64,000 bases of DNA from Glaciecola amylolytica (GCA_003856375.1 CP034120.1:2914001-2978000); one strand, 5' to 3'; shown: positions 33,977 to 43,602, counted from the first letter of the stretch. The notes: generated by a model from the sequence alone, not told the origin. Translations and numbers: made by a program.

Positions 33977-35041
33977 TCAGCTTTTTAAAAGTAAGATCAG
34001 CTGATCTATTTCTTCTCTGGTATTGAAGGAATGAATGCAAATCCGCAATCGTTGAGAACCGCTTGGAACAGTTGGCGGAAGAATGGCTTTCACTGCAAAG
34101 CCGGCTTGTTGAAGTTCGACAGCTTTTGCTTTACAGGTTTCCAGCTCCAAAAACTCCACGATCTGGATCGGGGAACGGTTTGAACTGATTTCGGAAGGAA
34201 TTTTACTTGAAAAATAAGTGATGTTTTGCTGCAATTGTTCTCTCAAAGATTCATTCCCGCTCAACGCTATCTGTCCGATCATGTGTTTGTAAAAACCTTC
34301 GGGAAGTGCTGTGGTATAAATAAAAGATCGTGCAAAATTGATCAGATACTGGCACACTTCTTCCGGGCAGCAAACTGCAGCTCCATGCGCTCCATATGCT
34401 TTTCCGAAAGTGAACAAACGGATAAAGACTTTTTCGCTGATTCCGAATTCCTCGCACAGCCCTAAACCGTTTTCTCCGAAAACACCTCCGGAATGCGCTT
34501 CGTCAACGATTAGCAATGCTCCGTATTCTTCACACAAGCAACTTATTTCTTTCAGAGGAGCAAGATCCCCGTCCATACTGTAAAGTGACTCCACAGCGAC
34601 AAAAACGGCTCCTTCTGCTTTTTGAAGTTTCTTCTTCAGATCCTCCACATCATTGTGCCGGAAAGAAAACGAATGCGCAAAACTCAGACGAATTCCATCG
34701 CGAACCGAAGCGTGCACCAATTCGTCGTAAATGATCGTATCTCCTTTTTGCGGAAGCGACGAGAACAAACCGAGGTTGGCGTCGTATCCCGAATTGAAAA
34801 TCAAGGCTGCTTCCGAACGGAAATGAGCCGCCATTTGTTTTTCGATTGCTTCGACGGTTTTGGAGTTACCGGAAATTAACCGGGAACCTGTGCTTCCCAG
34901 GATTTCGATTTCATGAGGAATTCGTGCCAATCCCAAATAATCATTCGACCAGAAGTCGACTAATCCGTCAAACGACAAAAGGGAGCGCAAACTCCCCTTC
35001 TCTTGTCTATCTTGTAAACGCTTTTGAAATTTCACGTTCAT
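33977..35041 (-). CDS. bioF: 8-amino-7-oxononanoate synthase
   Basis: 354 residues of the alpha-oxoamine synthase family (fold type I, PLP). WSNDYLGLA (31-39), STGSRLISGNS (50-60), FNSGYDANLG (82-91), IVDEAHSGGVFG (178-189) and the Schiff-base lysine K214 in TFGKAYGAHGA are present. It condenses pimeloyl-ACP (or -CoA) with L-alanine in biotin synthesis. Serine palmitoyltransferase and 2-amino-3-ketobutyrate ligase are close relatives. The biotin assignment is secured by bioB only 3 bp upstream. bioA and bioD are not in the window. Confidence 0.9.
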   Translation of the reverse strand: MNVKFQKRLQDRQEKGSLRSLLSFDGLVDFWSNDYLGLARIPHEIEILGSTGSRLISGNSKTVEAIEKQMAAHFRSEAALIFNSGYDANLGLFSSLPQKGDTIIYDELVHASVRDGIRLSFAHSFSFRHNDVEDLKKKLQKAEGAVFVAVESLYSMDGDLAPLKEISCLCEEYGALLIVDEAHSGGVFGENGLGLCEEFGISEKVFIRLFTFGKAYGAHGAAVCCPEEVCQYLINFARSFIYTTALPEGFYKHMIGQIALSGNESLREQLQQNITYFSSKIPSEISSNRSPIQIVEFLELETCKAKAVELQQAGFAVKAILPPTVPSGSQRLRICIHSFNTREEIDQLILLLKS

Positions 35042-35044
35042 TTC

Positions 35045-36142
35045 TTACGAAACTGTAGTCACTTTTCTTGGCGTGAATCCTGCAGAAGCAATTTTCGCCT
35101 CAGCCAATTCTTTCGCTCGTTGAGCTTCTTTTTCTTTTCTAGCCTCAATGATCGGATCCGCTTGTGAAACAGGTTTTTCTCCGTCAGCAAATGCTTCTTT
35201 CGGGATCAAACCTAAAATCTGGAACATTTCCTTGTCCTCATTAAACTCAGGGTTCGGAGTTGTCAACAATTTATCTCCTGCAAAAATAGATCCTGCTCCT
35301 GCCATAAAGCACAAAGCCTGACCTTCCATTGTCATTTTTGTTCTACCTGCGGATAAGCGTACAACTGCTTCCGGGAAAGCAACACGCGTAGTTGCTACCA
35401 TGCGGATCATTTCCCACTGCTCGATCGGTTTCTGATCTTCCAACGGTGTTCCGTCAACTGCAACCAAGGCATTGATCGGAATAGACTCCGGTGGATTTTC
35501 CATTTCCATGTAGCTCAATAAAAGTCCAACGCGGTCTTCGATTGCTTCACCCATTCCGATGATTCCTCCGGAACAAACAGTAATTCCTGCTTTGCGGGCA
35601 TTTTCAATGGTATTCAAACGATCTTCGTACTCGCGGGTAGAAATCACGTCTCCATAAAATTCTTTCGATGAATCCAGGTTGTGATTGTAAGCAAACAAAC
35701 CTGCGTTTTTCAAACGTTTTGCCTGATCTTCGTTCATCATACCCAAGGTACAGCAAACTTCCATATCCAGGTCATTCACCGCCTGAACCATTTCGATCAC
35801 ATTGTCAAAATCTTTGTTATCGCGCACTTCTCTCCAGGCTGCTCCCATACATAAACGGGAAGAACCATTCGCTTTTGCGTTTTTTGCTTGTTCGATTACC
35901 GATTCAACACTCATCAATTTATGAGCTTCCACATCGGTATGATAACGTGCAGCCTGCGGACAATAACCGCAATCTTCCGGACAACCTCCTGTTTTGATAC
36001 TCAATAGAGAAGACATCTGAACTTCTCTTGGATTATGAAATTGACGGTGAACTGTTGCTGCTTCGAAAACAAGTTCCAACAACGGTTTGTTGTACAATTC
36101 CAATAAACTTTCTTTCGTATTATATGCTGGGTTTACTTTCAT
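35045..36142 (-). CDS. bioB: Biotin synthase
   Basis: 365 residues. A radical-SAM cluster motif CPEDCGYC has C54, C58 and C61; LCMGAAWREVRDN and the RLSAGRTKM region (second cluster ligand area) are also present. It inserts sulfur into dethiobiotin. The C-terminus is extended by a charged Ala/Glu/Lys-rich tail (EARKEKEAQRAKELAEAKIAS) beyond the conserved core, which ends near GLIPKEAFA. First gene of the bioB-bioF pair. A TATATTTG box lies 19 bp upstream of its ATG. No BirA-type operator was found. Confidence 0.95.
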   Translation of the reverse strand: MKVNPAYNTKESLLELYNKPLLELVFEAATVHRQFHNPREVQMSSLLSIKTGGCPEDCGYCPQAARYHTDVEAHKLMSVESVIEQAKNAKANGSSRLCMGAAWREVRDNKDFDNVIEMVQAVNDLDMEVCCTLGMMNEDQAKRLKNAGLFAYNHNLDSSKEFYGDVISTREYEDRLNTIENARKAGITVCSGGIIGMGEAIEDRVGLLLSYMEMENPPESIPINALVAVDGTPLEDQKPIEQWEMIRMVATTRVAFPEAVVRLSAGRTKMTMEGQALCFMAGAGSIFAGDKLLTTPNPEFNEDKEMFQILGLIPKEAFADGEKPVSQADPIIEARKEKEAQRAKELAEAKIASAGFTPRKVTTVS

Positions 36143-36160
36143 TTGAGATTCTTATGACGA

Positions 36161-36168
36161 CAAATATA
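36161..36168 (-). promoter_or_regulatory. TAnnTTTG box of bioB
   Basis: TATATTTG on the minus strand fits the Bacteroidetes -7 consensus and lies 19 bp ahead of the bioB ATG. A matching -33 element is not clear. Confidence 0.5.
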
Positions 36169-36251
36169 CGAAGTCTGCCCAAGGTGGCAGTTACTTGGCT
36201 TTTGAAATTATGAACAGGAAACAATTATCTTTATCTGTAAACGAATATCCG

Positions 36252-36755
36252 ATGAGTGAAAATCAGGTAACTATCCGAAAGTACGCAGAGTCCGATAAAA
36301 GCGCATGCATAGAAGTATTCAAAACGAATGTTCCGAAATATTTTATGGAGGCAGAAATCAACGATTTTGAGGAATTGTTAACGAAGCTGGAAAATCCGGA
36401 CGAATCAAACGAGCTGCCTTATTATGTGATGGAATTGAATGATCAGATCATCGGTTGCGGCGGATTTGGAGAAAAGGAAGGAACGGATGCCATCACTTTT
36501 GTCTGGGGCATGGTTCACAATGATTACCAGAAGAAGGGTTACGGTGAGCAACTTCTGGTATTTCGTCTGGCTGAAATCAAAAAGCAATTTCCGGACAAGG
36601 AAGTCGTTTTGGACACCACTCAGTTTTCCTTTACCTTTTTTGAAAAGTATGGATTCAGAACGGTGAAAATAACTGAGAATTCTTACGGTGAAGGAATGCA
36701 CCGGTATGATATGGTTTTAGACGATTTTAAGACTTTAGGATTTATAAGATGTTAG
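36252..36755 (+). CDS. GNAT acetyltransferase
   Basis: 167 residues from the ATG at 36252, preferred because the domain begins at VTIRKYAESDK; an upstream ATG at 36195 would add 19 residues. ITFVWGMVHNDYQKKGYGEQLLVFRL is GNAT motif A with the Q-x-x-G-x-G/A acetyl-CoA loop. FTFFEKYGFRTVK is the C-terminal motif B. The substrate is unknown. The last codons (DFKTLGFIRC) and stop lie in an inverted copy of a dispersed repeat, so the C-terminus may have been reshaped by it. Confidence 0.8.
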   Translation: MSENQVTIRKYAESDKSACIEVFKTNVPKYFMEAEINDFEELLTKLENPDESNELPYYVMELNDQIIGCGGFGEKEGTDAITFVWGMVHNDYQKKGYGEQLLVFRLAEIKKQFPDKEVVLDTTQFSFTFFEKYGFRTVKITENSYGEGMHRYDMVLDDFKTLGFIRC

Positions 36756-36806
36756 GACTTCAAATTTCATTACTAAGCGGAAATAAAGTCTTAATATCCT
36801 GATATC
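36721..36806. repeat. Dispersed repeat, inverted copy B and direct copy C
   Basis: The complement of 36721-36760 reads AAGTCCTAACATCTTATAAA followed by TCCTAAAGTCTT and aligns along its length with copy A at 6831-6867. At 36786-36806 a direct unit AAGTCTTAATATCCTGATA follows. The two form an imperfect inverted pair between the convergent GNAT and ispF genes. Copy B is inside the GNAT coding end; copy C touches the ispF stop. Confidence 0.5.
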
Positions 36807-37281
36807 ATTTCGAAACCAAACAAACAGCATAAGCTTTCACTGCTTCACCTGCTCCGAATGAATCTACTTTTTCGTGTGTCGTTGCTTTAATGGAAACCCG
36901 ATCTGTTTCAACTTCCAGCAATTCCGAAAGAATTGTTTGCATTTCCGGAATGTGCGGATTCACTTTGGGTTTTTCCAAAATAACTGTTGCATCGATATTC
37001 ACAACTGAGAATCCTTTTTCCTTGATCAGGGTCATGACGTTTTTCAACAAAATTTTGGAATCAATTCCTTTATATTTCGGATCGGTATCCGAGAAATGAA
37101 AACCAATGTCCCGCAGGTTCAATGCTCCAAGCAAGGCATCGCAAATGGCGTGAATCAACACATCTGCATCCGAATGCCCAACGGCACCAAATGAAGAAGG
37201 GAGTTTTAAACCTCCCATCCAAAATTCGCGACCTTCTTCTAAGCGATGAACATCAACACCAAAACCAATTCGAATATCCAT
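36805..37281 (-). CDS. ispF: 2-C-methyl-D-erythritol 2,4-cyclodiphosphate synthase
   Basis: 158 residues, the standard IspF length. The metal ligands are D10 and H12 in GFGVDVHRLEEG, and H44 in GHSDADVLIHAICDALLGA. FHFSDTDPKYKGIDS and KATTHEKVDSFGAGE are the substrate/CDP-binding and C-terminal signatures. It cyclises CDP-ME-2-phosphate in the non-mevalonate isoprenoid pathway. Its ATG overlaps the porV stop (TAATG), so it is probably cotranscribed with porV despite the unrelated function. Confidence 0.96.
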   Translation of the reverse strand: MDIRIGFGVDVHRLEEGREFWMGGLKLPSSFGAVGHSDADVLIHAICDALLGALNLRDIGFHFSDTDPKYKGIDSKILLKNVMTLIKEKGFSVVNIDATVILEKPKVNPHIPEMQTILSELLEVETDRVSIKATTHEKVDSFGAGEAVKAYAVCLVSK

Positions 37282-38555
37282 TATTCCGGCTTAGCCTTGG
37301 AATCACTTGATGATGATTTGTCACCCAAAGCAAATCGAAGTGTAAATCTCATGGTATTTGCCAATGGATTGTTTCTTTTCATTGCAGCCAGGTAAGAGAA
37401 GTCGAAGCTGAAAATGTTGTATTTGAATCCGATTCCCATCGTGAAGAACTGACGACCTCCTTTTGAAATGTTTTCGTAGAAATATCCTCCGCGAACTGCG
37501 AAAATGTCGTTGTACCAGTATTCCAATCCGGAACCGATCATGATTTCACGCATTTCTTCACCAAACTTGGATCCTTTTTTTACCTCGAACGTTCCGTCTC
37601 CTGTTGAAACCGGATCTCCGTTAGAATCTCTTACCACTCTTCCCGGTGCATCGTAGAATGATTGGATCATTCCCGCAATAACACCTACGTCGTTGCTTTT
37701 TCCTGAGATCAATGTTCTTTCACCATCGATAACTTCATACACTGCCGGTGTAGGAACCAACAATTTCGAGATGTCGATACTTACCGTCAATTTATTGTAC
37801 TTGTCAATCTTAGCCGTATAAGCATTTCCGATTTTCAAGGTAGTCGGAAGGAAATCTCTTCGTGCATTTGCAGAATAAGCCACCTTGTTACCAACGTTTG
37901 TGATCGTTACTCCTAATGAGTAAATTCCGTTTATTTTAAACCAGTTGATATCTTCTGTCCGGTAAGCGTACGAAATATCTGCCATCCCTGCGATTGCAGC
38001 CTTCGTTTCTGTTCCGGCAGTTACCAATCCACCTGTCAGGTTGGAATAAGCAAATTTCCCGTTTACTCCGATACTGTGCTTATCAGCCAGTTTAAATGCA
38101 TACGCCAAAGTCAATTCAAACTCATTCGGTTTGAACTCGCGGATGTAATTGTTGTTGTTGTCGGTAAACGTAATCTCCCCCAAACTGAAGTAGCGCAGAG
38201 CTCCACCGATCACATGTCTGTTTCCTACTCTCGCATAACCCGAAAGGTAAGATAAGTGCATATCGTTTGTTAATTGTCTTAACCAGGGCGTGTAGCTAAT
38301 TCCGATCTCTGACTTGTCATCAGCGAAATTAAGCATAGCCGTATTCCACATAACAGAGGATGAGTTCGGACTCAAAGCAGTTCCCGCGTCTCCCATTGCT
38401 CCTGATCTTGAATCCGGATTAATCCCCAAAAAGGGCAGTGCAGTGGTAATCGTGTTTAATTGGATATCGTTTTGTGTAACTCCTTGTCCACCAGGCTGTG
38501 CAAAAGAAAGATAACTAACAAAAAACGTAAAAATCAATAACTTATGTGATAACAT
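37281..38555 (-). CDS. porV: PorV, T9SS outer-membrane shuttle
   Basis: 424 residues. A signal peptide (ending SFAQPGG) precedes a FadL-like outer-membrane barrel with the PorV hallmarks: TITTALPFLGINPDSRSGAMGDAGTAL (about 32-58) and SSVMWNTAMLNFADDKSEIGISYTPWL. The C-terminus has repeated aromatic strands (DIFAVRGGYFYEN, FTMGIGFKYNIFSFDFSYL). PorV receives T9SS cargo from the translocon and delivers it to the PorU sortase. It lies directly downstream of porU in the same direction (60-bp gap) and overlaps ispF. Confidence 0.94.
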   Translation of the reverse strand: MLSHKLLIFTFFVSYLSFAQPGGQGVTQNDIQLNTITTALPFLGINPDSRSGAMGDAGTALSPNSSSVMWNTAMLNFADDKSEIGISYTPWLRQLTNDMHLSYLSGYARVGNRHVIGGALRYFSLGEITFTDNNNNYIREFKPNEFELTLAYAFKLADKHSIGVNGKFAYSNLTGGLVTAGTETKAAIAGMADISYAYRTEDINWFKINGIYSLGVTITNVGNKVAYSANARRDFLPTTLKIGNAYTAKIDKYNKLTVSIDISKLLVPTPAVYEVIDGERTLISGKSNDVGVIAGMIQSFYDAPGRVVRDSNGDPVSTGDGTFEVKKGSKFGEEMREIMIGSGLEYWYNDIFAVRGGYFYENISKGGRQFFTMGIGFKYNIFSFDFSYLAAMKRNNPLANTMRFTLRFALGDKSSSSDSKAKPE

Positions 38556-38580
38556 GAATCTATTTCAGTTTTAATTGTGA

Positions 38581-38588
38581 CAAAAATA
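38581..38588 (-). promoter_or_regulatory. TAnnTTTG box upstream of porV
   Basis: TATTTTTG on the minus strand lies 25 bp ahead of the porV ATG in the porU-porV gap. It suggests porV can be transcribed independently of porU. The -33 element is weak. Confidence 0.45.
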
Positions 38589-38615
38589 CGCAAAATTGAC
38601 ACTTTTATTGTGCAA

Positions 38616-41600
38616 CTATCTTAAAAGAACCAACTTTTCCATTTTTTGAGCCTTTTTACCATCAGGCATCGTAACCTTTAATTGGTAAACATAAACTCCT
38701 TTAGCCAGTTGATCCCCAAAATCATCTTTCCCATCCCAGGAAATCCCTTCTACTCTGAATCCGTTTGTAGGCACCAATTGATTGATTGTCTTCACCAAAC
38801 GGCCTGAAACCGTGTAAACATTGATCTGAGTTTCCAGGGATGCGCAGGACTGATTGTGCTCATACATAAACGTTGTATGGGTTGTAAACGGATTCGGGTA
38901 GTTCAAAACGTGATCCAGCTGAACTTCCTGATTTTCCGTAACGGTGAATTCCAGACGAACACTACTCGAGTTGTTGTTCACGTCCCACATTTTCACGTCA
39001 AGCGTATGCGAACCGACAGAAAGATTTCTCAGTGTGTACTGCAATTTCCCGTTTTGATAACTGTCCAGGTTCGATTTATAATATTCATTCAAAATAATCG
39101 GACTTCCCGTGTTGCCATCCAAAACAGCCGTGATGTCGTGCCCGATTCCGTTTCCGATCGTGTTGATTCCGAATTCATCATAGGCTTCTACTACCAATAA
39201 CGGATTTGCACTGGAAATACTTCCATTCACAAAGGAATCATCATTCAGGTAAATCTTTAATTCAGGTCCTACATTATCTGACGGCGGATTCGGATTAATT
39301 CCACCAACCACAAAAGTACTGTCCCAGCCATCGGCGTCCACAACTTTGTTGTCTGCATAATAACTGATCTTTCCTCTTCCGTAGTTGAAATCAATATCTT
39401 TCGGAACGATGAATTCGAATTTGAAATCTCCGTTCGTCACCGTTGCACGACCTTTGTACAATGCATTCTTTTGAGTTTTGTAGGTAATGATCGGCGAATT
39501 CGGGTCGTTTCCTAATGTTTGAACTTTTTTAGGTTTATCAAAAATGGTTGGAGCCAAAACACCGTTGAAAGTTGTCAATCTGTTTCCGTTGTAGTCTTCC
39601 AAATGTCCGACTACATGCATTTTCGTAAGTGCCCGAACCGTATCCGCACCATTTGAAATCGCGATGTGGTTGATCGAATCGGTTACCACTTTCCATTTCG
39701 GAAGGGAAATTTTCAAGGCCGGATCTCCGATCAAATTGAAACATCTTCTGTTATCGGATGATCCTGAAGTATTCTTCGTTCTGCGCATGATTTCTCCGAA
39801 AGGCAAGGGATCAAAATTCGCATCGCGCTCGATGACATGTGTAAACAAACTTGCCACTACTTGTGTATTAATTGAAATATAAACCGAACGCGTGGTTGTC
39901 ATCAAACAAATAGAACCTCCTTTCGGATTGAGTGAAATCAATTCACCGATCGATTCTCTCGAAGGATCATCGAACTTCGTAAACTCACAGGTAGCCGTTA
40001 CGAACAATCCCAAACGATTCAGGTTATTCCATGCATTGACCTGAGGAATGGTAATGATCCGCTCTTCAGCTGCTCCTACTTCTCCTCCATGCCCGATGTA
40101 ATTCGTAATCAAACTTCCTCTCTCCACGCGGTCCGTAATTGCATTGTATGCATCCGGATAACGATGTCCGCCGGTTGTAGAAATCTGTGTATAAGCGTCT
40201 ATATAAATCTTTTCGCAATTCATTTCGTTTGCCATCGACTGTACCTGATTGAATGCAGGTTCCGCATCGGCGGTAATAAAGGTTCCGCCTTCTTCGTCAT
40301 CCGTGATATTCGTGTATACCTGACGCCAGTCACCAAACATATTCGCCGCCTCATCGATACAACAGCTATTCTGATCGTTGGAAGAAATCGGAGAATTAAT
40401 TCCGTTTTTCATGTAATGTTCGATCTTATCGACCTGAGTTTGTGCGTGAGTCGTATTCGAAATCAACAAACGCCCTACTCCGATATCCATCATATCCAAA
40501 CCGCTGATCGATTCATTATTGTCAAGAAGTCCGAAATAATCATCGGAAACCAAAGCCGCAATGTGATTTTCCGAATTCAGATATTCGTAAGTCGGAATCA
40601 TGTAATTATTTCCGGCAACTCTGTTCTTTGGATCATAAGTCGCATCTCCGAACAAACACAAATACTTCGGCTGCTGAGCAACATTTCCTGCCGCACGATC
40701 ATAGAACATTTTCACAAAACGTCTGATCGCCGTTGCATCCTGATTACCGGATGAAAACTCGTTATAAACCTGTTCGATATCTACCACCACTGTCGACAAA
40801 CCAGTGTTTTCATGCAGATTCCCCAGGCGAACCGCCTGACTCATAAACTGTTTCGGGCTGATAATGATATAATCATACTGCCCCAAGCCGTGCAGATCCT
40901 GATTTTCTATTTGTTTGATAAAAGTAGGCTGGGATAAAACAGTTCCGTTAAAAACCAAAAACTCTCTCAGGGTATCCGTACTTTGTCTGAAGGTAAAGGT
41001 TCCTCCCGTTAAATTCCCCTGAATTAATTGAGGATTTGTTTTTGAAGAAACGTCCCAAATATGGTGAGTAGTACTCATTCCCTGCACGGAAAACAAACTC
41101 ACATTTCCGGCTCCAACGGAGTTCACGTCTCTGAACAACATTGAATTCCCATAAAACACAAGGCTTCTTCTCCCTACAATTTTGATAAAGTCAAGATATG
41201 CCTTCACGGAAGGACTCACTCTGTTCAAGGTAAAAATAAGTTCAATGGAAGAAGCTACGGGATTGAATGTAAAGCCGGCGGCATTTCGGATATAATCTGC
41301 ACCGGTGGAATTCAACGGTTCGTTATTCACCTGATTTCCATTGTAAACAACCTTGAAACTATTTCCTGCAGAATTCGAATTGGAAGCAACCGCATACTCT
41401 GCTTCTATCGCTGTATTCAGATCCACATTCGGAACACTGAACTTAAATGACTGAGTCAGGTTGGCATCAAATTGCTCTCCATACCAACGTTGTCCACCTT
41501 CAACCAAGTTCACGGCTTCATTTTCATAAATATCGTAAAACGTATACGAACTCACATTGTTTGTAACGGGTAAAGTGGTTTCCGGCAGACTCTGAATCCG

Positions 41601-42482
41601 CAACGGAGCTTCAGAAGCATCTATCCGGATGAAATACGTGTTCACAGAACTGTAAATATGCATGTTGCGATTAAAATTCGTTCCGGAACCACGGCTCCAT
41701 CTGTTAGGACCCGCACCGAAAAACAAAAAGTATTCATCGTCTGTAAAAGCCGTATCGGTGTTTCCTACAAACTGAATTGCGTTTTTCTTCAAATCGTCCA
41801 TGTAAGGATCGCTATTCAATTCGGAAAGTCTTCCGTCCGCATTTCCATAGAGGTTAATCGTTTTAGGATCCAGATTATCCACATCAACTCCCATGCTCTT
41901 GAAAAAGGCCTTATTGAGTTGATAAACCCCATCATTCGGAACAGAGATTTTGTACCAGGAACCACTGTTTAAAACAGAATTTGCGACATAACTTTTCAAT
42001 TGATTCGTGCTTGCCACTGCCCCACTCATAGTGATTCTCATCTTGTAGGAAGTAATCTTTTGAAAGCCTCCTGAAGTTTGAAAATAAGGGATACACTTGG
42101 ACATTAAAAACTGTTCGTTTTTCGACTTCGAAATTTTTGCTTCAATTTGTGCCGTTGACGGAATAACTGTTTTAATCGTGTTTAAATAATTGATCTCATA
42201 CTGGCTTAGCGCCTCGGTTTTGATATCCAGAATCTGGATCTGATACTGCCCGGATTTGAATTTCTGTTGAAAAGAATGAACGGGAAGTTGATTTTCAAAA
42301 TCTTCTCCCGAAACAAAGGGTACCGTGATTTGAACGCCATTTAAAGTCAGTTCTCTGGGCTTTAACCATTCAATTTCCACCAAAACATCCTGAGCAACAG
42401 ATAAATGACTTACCAAAAGGAAAAGGACGAGTTTGTAAAATTTGTTAAAAATGTAACTTGCTTGTGTTTTGTCGTTTTTCAT
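38616..42482 (-). CDS. porU: PorU, T9SS C-terminal signal sortase
   Basis: 1288 residues from the ATG at 42482, giving a signal peptide ending SVAQ; an ATG 11 codons upstream is less suited. A long beta-rich N-terminal region precedes a C25 gingipain-like caspase fold (about 535-930). YIGHGGE carries the catalytic H798 and FVTATCEFTKFDD the nucleophile C832. An Ig-like module and a T9SS-type C-terminal domain (FTTHTTFMYEH ... GVYVYQLKVTMPDGK ... LVLLR) end the protein. PorU removes the sorting domain from cargo and joins it to A-LPS at the surface. Porphyromonas PorU is of similar size. Confidence 0.95.
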   Translation of the reverse strand: MKNDKTQASYIFNKFYKLVLFLLVSHLSVAQDVLVEIEWLKPRELTLNGVQITVPFVSGEDFENQLPVHSFQQKFKSGQYQIQILDIKTEALSQYEINYLNTIKTVIPSTAQIEAKISKSKNEQFLMSKCIPYFQTSGGFQKITSYKMRITMSGAVASTNQLKSYVANSVLNSGSWYKISVPNDGVYQLNKAFFKSMGVDVDNLDPKTINLYGNADGRLSELNSDPYMDDLKKNAIQFVGNTDTAFTDDEYFLFFGAGPNRWSRGSGTNFNRNMHIYSSVNTYFIRIDASEAPLRIQSLPETTLPVTNNVSSYTFYDIYENEAVNLVEGGQRWYGEQFDANLTQSFKFSVPNVDLNTAIEAEYAVASNSNSAGNSFKVVYNGNQVNNEPLNSTGADYIRNAAGFTFNPVASSIELIFTLNRVSPSVKAYLDFIKIVGRRSLVFYGNSMLFRDVNSVGAGNVSLFSVQGMSTTHHIWDVSSKTNPQLIQGNLTGGTFTFRQSTDTLREFLVFNGTVLSQPTFIKQIENQDLHGLGQYDYIIISPKQFMSQAVRLGNLHENTGLSTVVVDIEQVYNEFSSGNQDATAIRRFVKMFYDRAAGNVAQQPKYLCLFGDATYDPKNRVAGNNYMIPTYEYLNSENHIAALVSDDYFGLLDNNESISGLDMMDIGVGRLLISNTTHAQTQVDKIEHYMKNGINSPISSNDQNSCCIDEAANMFGDWRQVYTNITDDEEGGTFITADAEPAFNQVQSMANEMNCEKIYIDAYTQISTTGGHRYPDAYNAITDRVERGSLITNYIGHGGEVGAAEERIITIPQVNAWNNLNRLGLFVTATCEFTKFDDPSRESIGELISLNPKGGSICLMTTTRSVYISINTQVVASLFTHVIERDANFDPLPFGEIMRRTKNTSGSSDNRRCFNLIGDPALKISLPKWKVVTDSINHIAISNGADTVRALTKMHVVGHLEDYNGNRLTTFNGVLAPTIFDKPKKVQTLGNDPNSPIITYKTQKNALYKGRATVTNGDFKFEFIVPKDIDFNYGRGKISYYADNKVVDADGWDSTFVVGGINPNPPSDNVGPELKIYLNDDSFVNGSISSANPLLVVEAYDEFGINTIGNGIGHDITAVLDGNTGSPIILNEYYKSNLDSYQNGKLQYTLRNLSVGSHTLDVKMWDVNNNSSSVRLEFTVTENQEVQLDHVLNYPNPFTTHTTFMYEHNQSCASLETQINVYTVSGRLVKTINQLVPTNGFRVEGISWDGKDDFGDQLAKGVYVYQLKVTMPDGKKAQKMEKLVLLR

Positions 42483-42636
42483 AGTACAAAATTCGAAAAC
42501 TAGATGAATGTTCAATCAAACGTATGAATTCTTTTTTTATTTTTGTGTTTCGGCGATTTAGTCGTAACCATTGTATTTTTTTTTCGTAACATTGGCGAAC
42601 CAATGCTACAATTAGCTTGAAAATATTCTTAACCGA
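42483..42636. promoter_or_regulatory. Divergent porU / PorP intergenic region
   Basis: 154 bp. On the plus strand TATTTTTG (42538-42545) fits the -7 consensus but lies about 90 bp before the PorP start. CATTGG-CGAA-CCAATG (42592-42607) is a small hairpin in the 5' leader. No clear porU promoter box is seen. Confidence 0.35.
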
Positions 42637-43602
42637 ATGAGAAATATTAAACTATTAGCGTTTGTTGGATGCCTTTTAGGCTCATATCAAATTTATGCGC
42701 AGGATCCAACATTTACGCAGTTTTACGCAAACCCTCTGTACCTGAACCCAGCGTTCGCCGGATCACACGGCTGTGCTCGTTTTGCAATGAATTACAGAAA
42801 CGAATGGCCAAGTCTCTCAGGGAATTACGTAACCTACAGCGCATCCTATGACCAATACTTCAAAAACATTTCAGGAGGAATCGGCATTTTAGCCACTCAC
42901 GATATGCAAGGTCAAGGTACTATCAACACATCTATGCTCGGTCTTGTTTACTCCTACCACTTAAAGGTAAACAGAAAATTTGCGATGTTATTCGGTGTTC
43001 GCGCAGCCTGGTACCAAAAATTCCTTGATTGGGATAAACTGACTTTCGGAGATCAGATTGATCCGAGAAGAGGTTTCATTTACCAAACAGGAGATTTACG
43101 CAGAGGCGGATCAAGAGGTTTCTTTGATGCATCTGCAGGTTTTGTAGGTTATTCAAAACACTTCTTTTTTGGAGGAGCTGTTCATCACTTAAATATGCCA
43201 AATGAATCCGTGATCATCGGAAACTCGCCGATGCCTATGAGATTTACAGGTCATATGGGAGCTGAGATTCCACTGGGTGGAAAATCGAAGTACCAGAACA
43301 CCACTTCAATCATGCCAAACATCATCTACCAATATCAGCAAGGTTTCCAGGAAATCAATATTGGTACCTATATTAAATACGGTGCTTTCAACGCAGGTGT
43401 ATGGTTCAGAAACAGAGATGCGTTTATCCTTACATTAGGTGTAACGACTCCTTCTTTCAGAATCGGATATAGTTATGATGTTACTGTCTCAAGATTAAAC
43501 AATGGGGTTTCGGGTGGTTCGCATGAAGTTTCTCTGGGAATCTTTACAAAGTGTAAAGGTCCTGTGAAAACCTTCAAAACCATTTCCTGTCCTTCATTCT
43601 AA
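42637..43602 (+). CDS. PorP/SprF-family T9SS membrane protein
   Basis: 321 residues. A signal peptide ending IYAQ is followed by DPTFTQFYANPLYLNPAFAGS (about 24-44), the near-invariant opening of PorP/SprF proteins. The rest is an outer-membrane barrel with strands such as ARFAMNYRNEWPSL, FAMLFGVRAAWYQK, GTYIKYGAFNAGVWFRNRD and LGVTTPSFRIGYSYD. Members anchor specific T9SS cargo such as SprB or PorA-PorM components at the outer membrane. This genome probably has several paralogues, so I assign the family but not porP itself. Confidence 0.92.
   Translation: MRNIKLLAFVGCLLGSYQIYAQDPTFTQFYANPLYLNPAFAGSHGCARFAMNYRNEWPSLSGNYVTYSASYDQYFKNISGGIGILATHDMQGQGTINTSMLGLVYSYHLKVNRKFAMLFGVRAAWYQKFLDWDKLTFGDQIDPRRGFIYQTGDLRRGGSRGFFDASAGFVGYSKHFFFGGAVHHLNMPNESVIIGNSPMPMRFTGHMGAEIPLGGKSKYQNTTSIMPNIIYQYQQGFQEINIGTYIKYGAFNAGVWFRNRDAFILTLGVTTPSFRIGYSYDVTVSRLNNGVSGGSHEVSLGIFTKCKGPVKTFKTISCPSF

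Noticed and set aside
36143-36251. Riboswitch or BirA operator ahead of bioB
   Set aside because: Only a TAnnTTTG box is visible; there is no extended conserved fold or palindromic operator.
40089-40754. 221-codon open frame on the plus strand inside porU
   Set aside because: It is antisense to conserved porU codons, including the region before the catalytic domain, and its product has no domain or signal.
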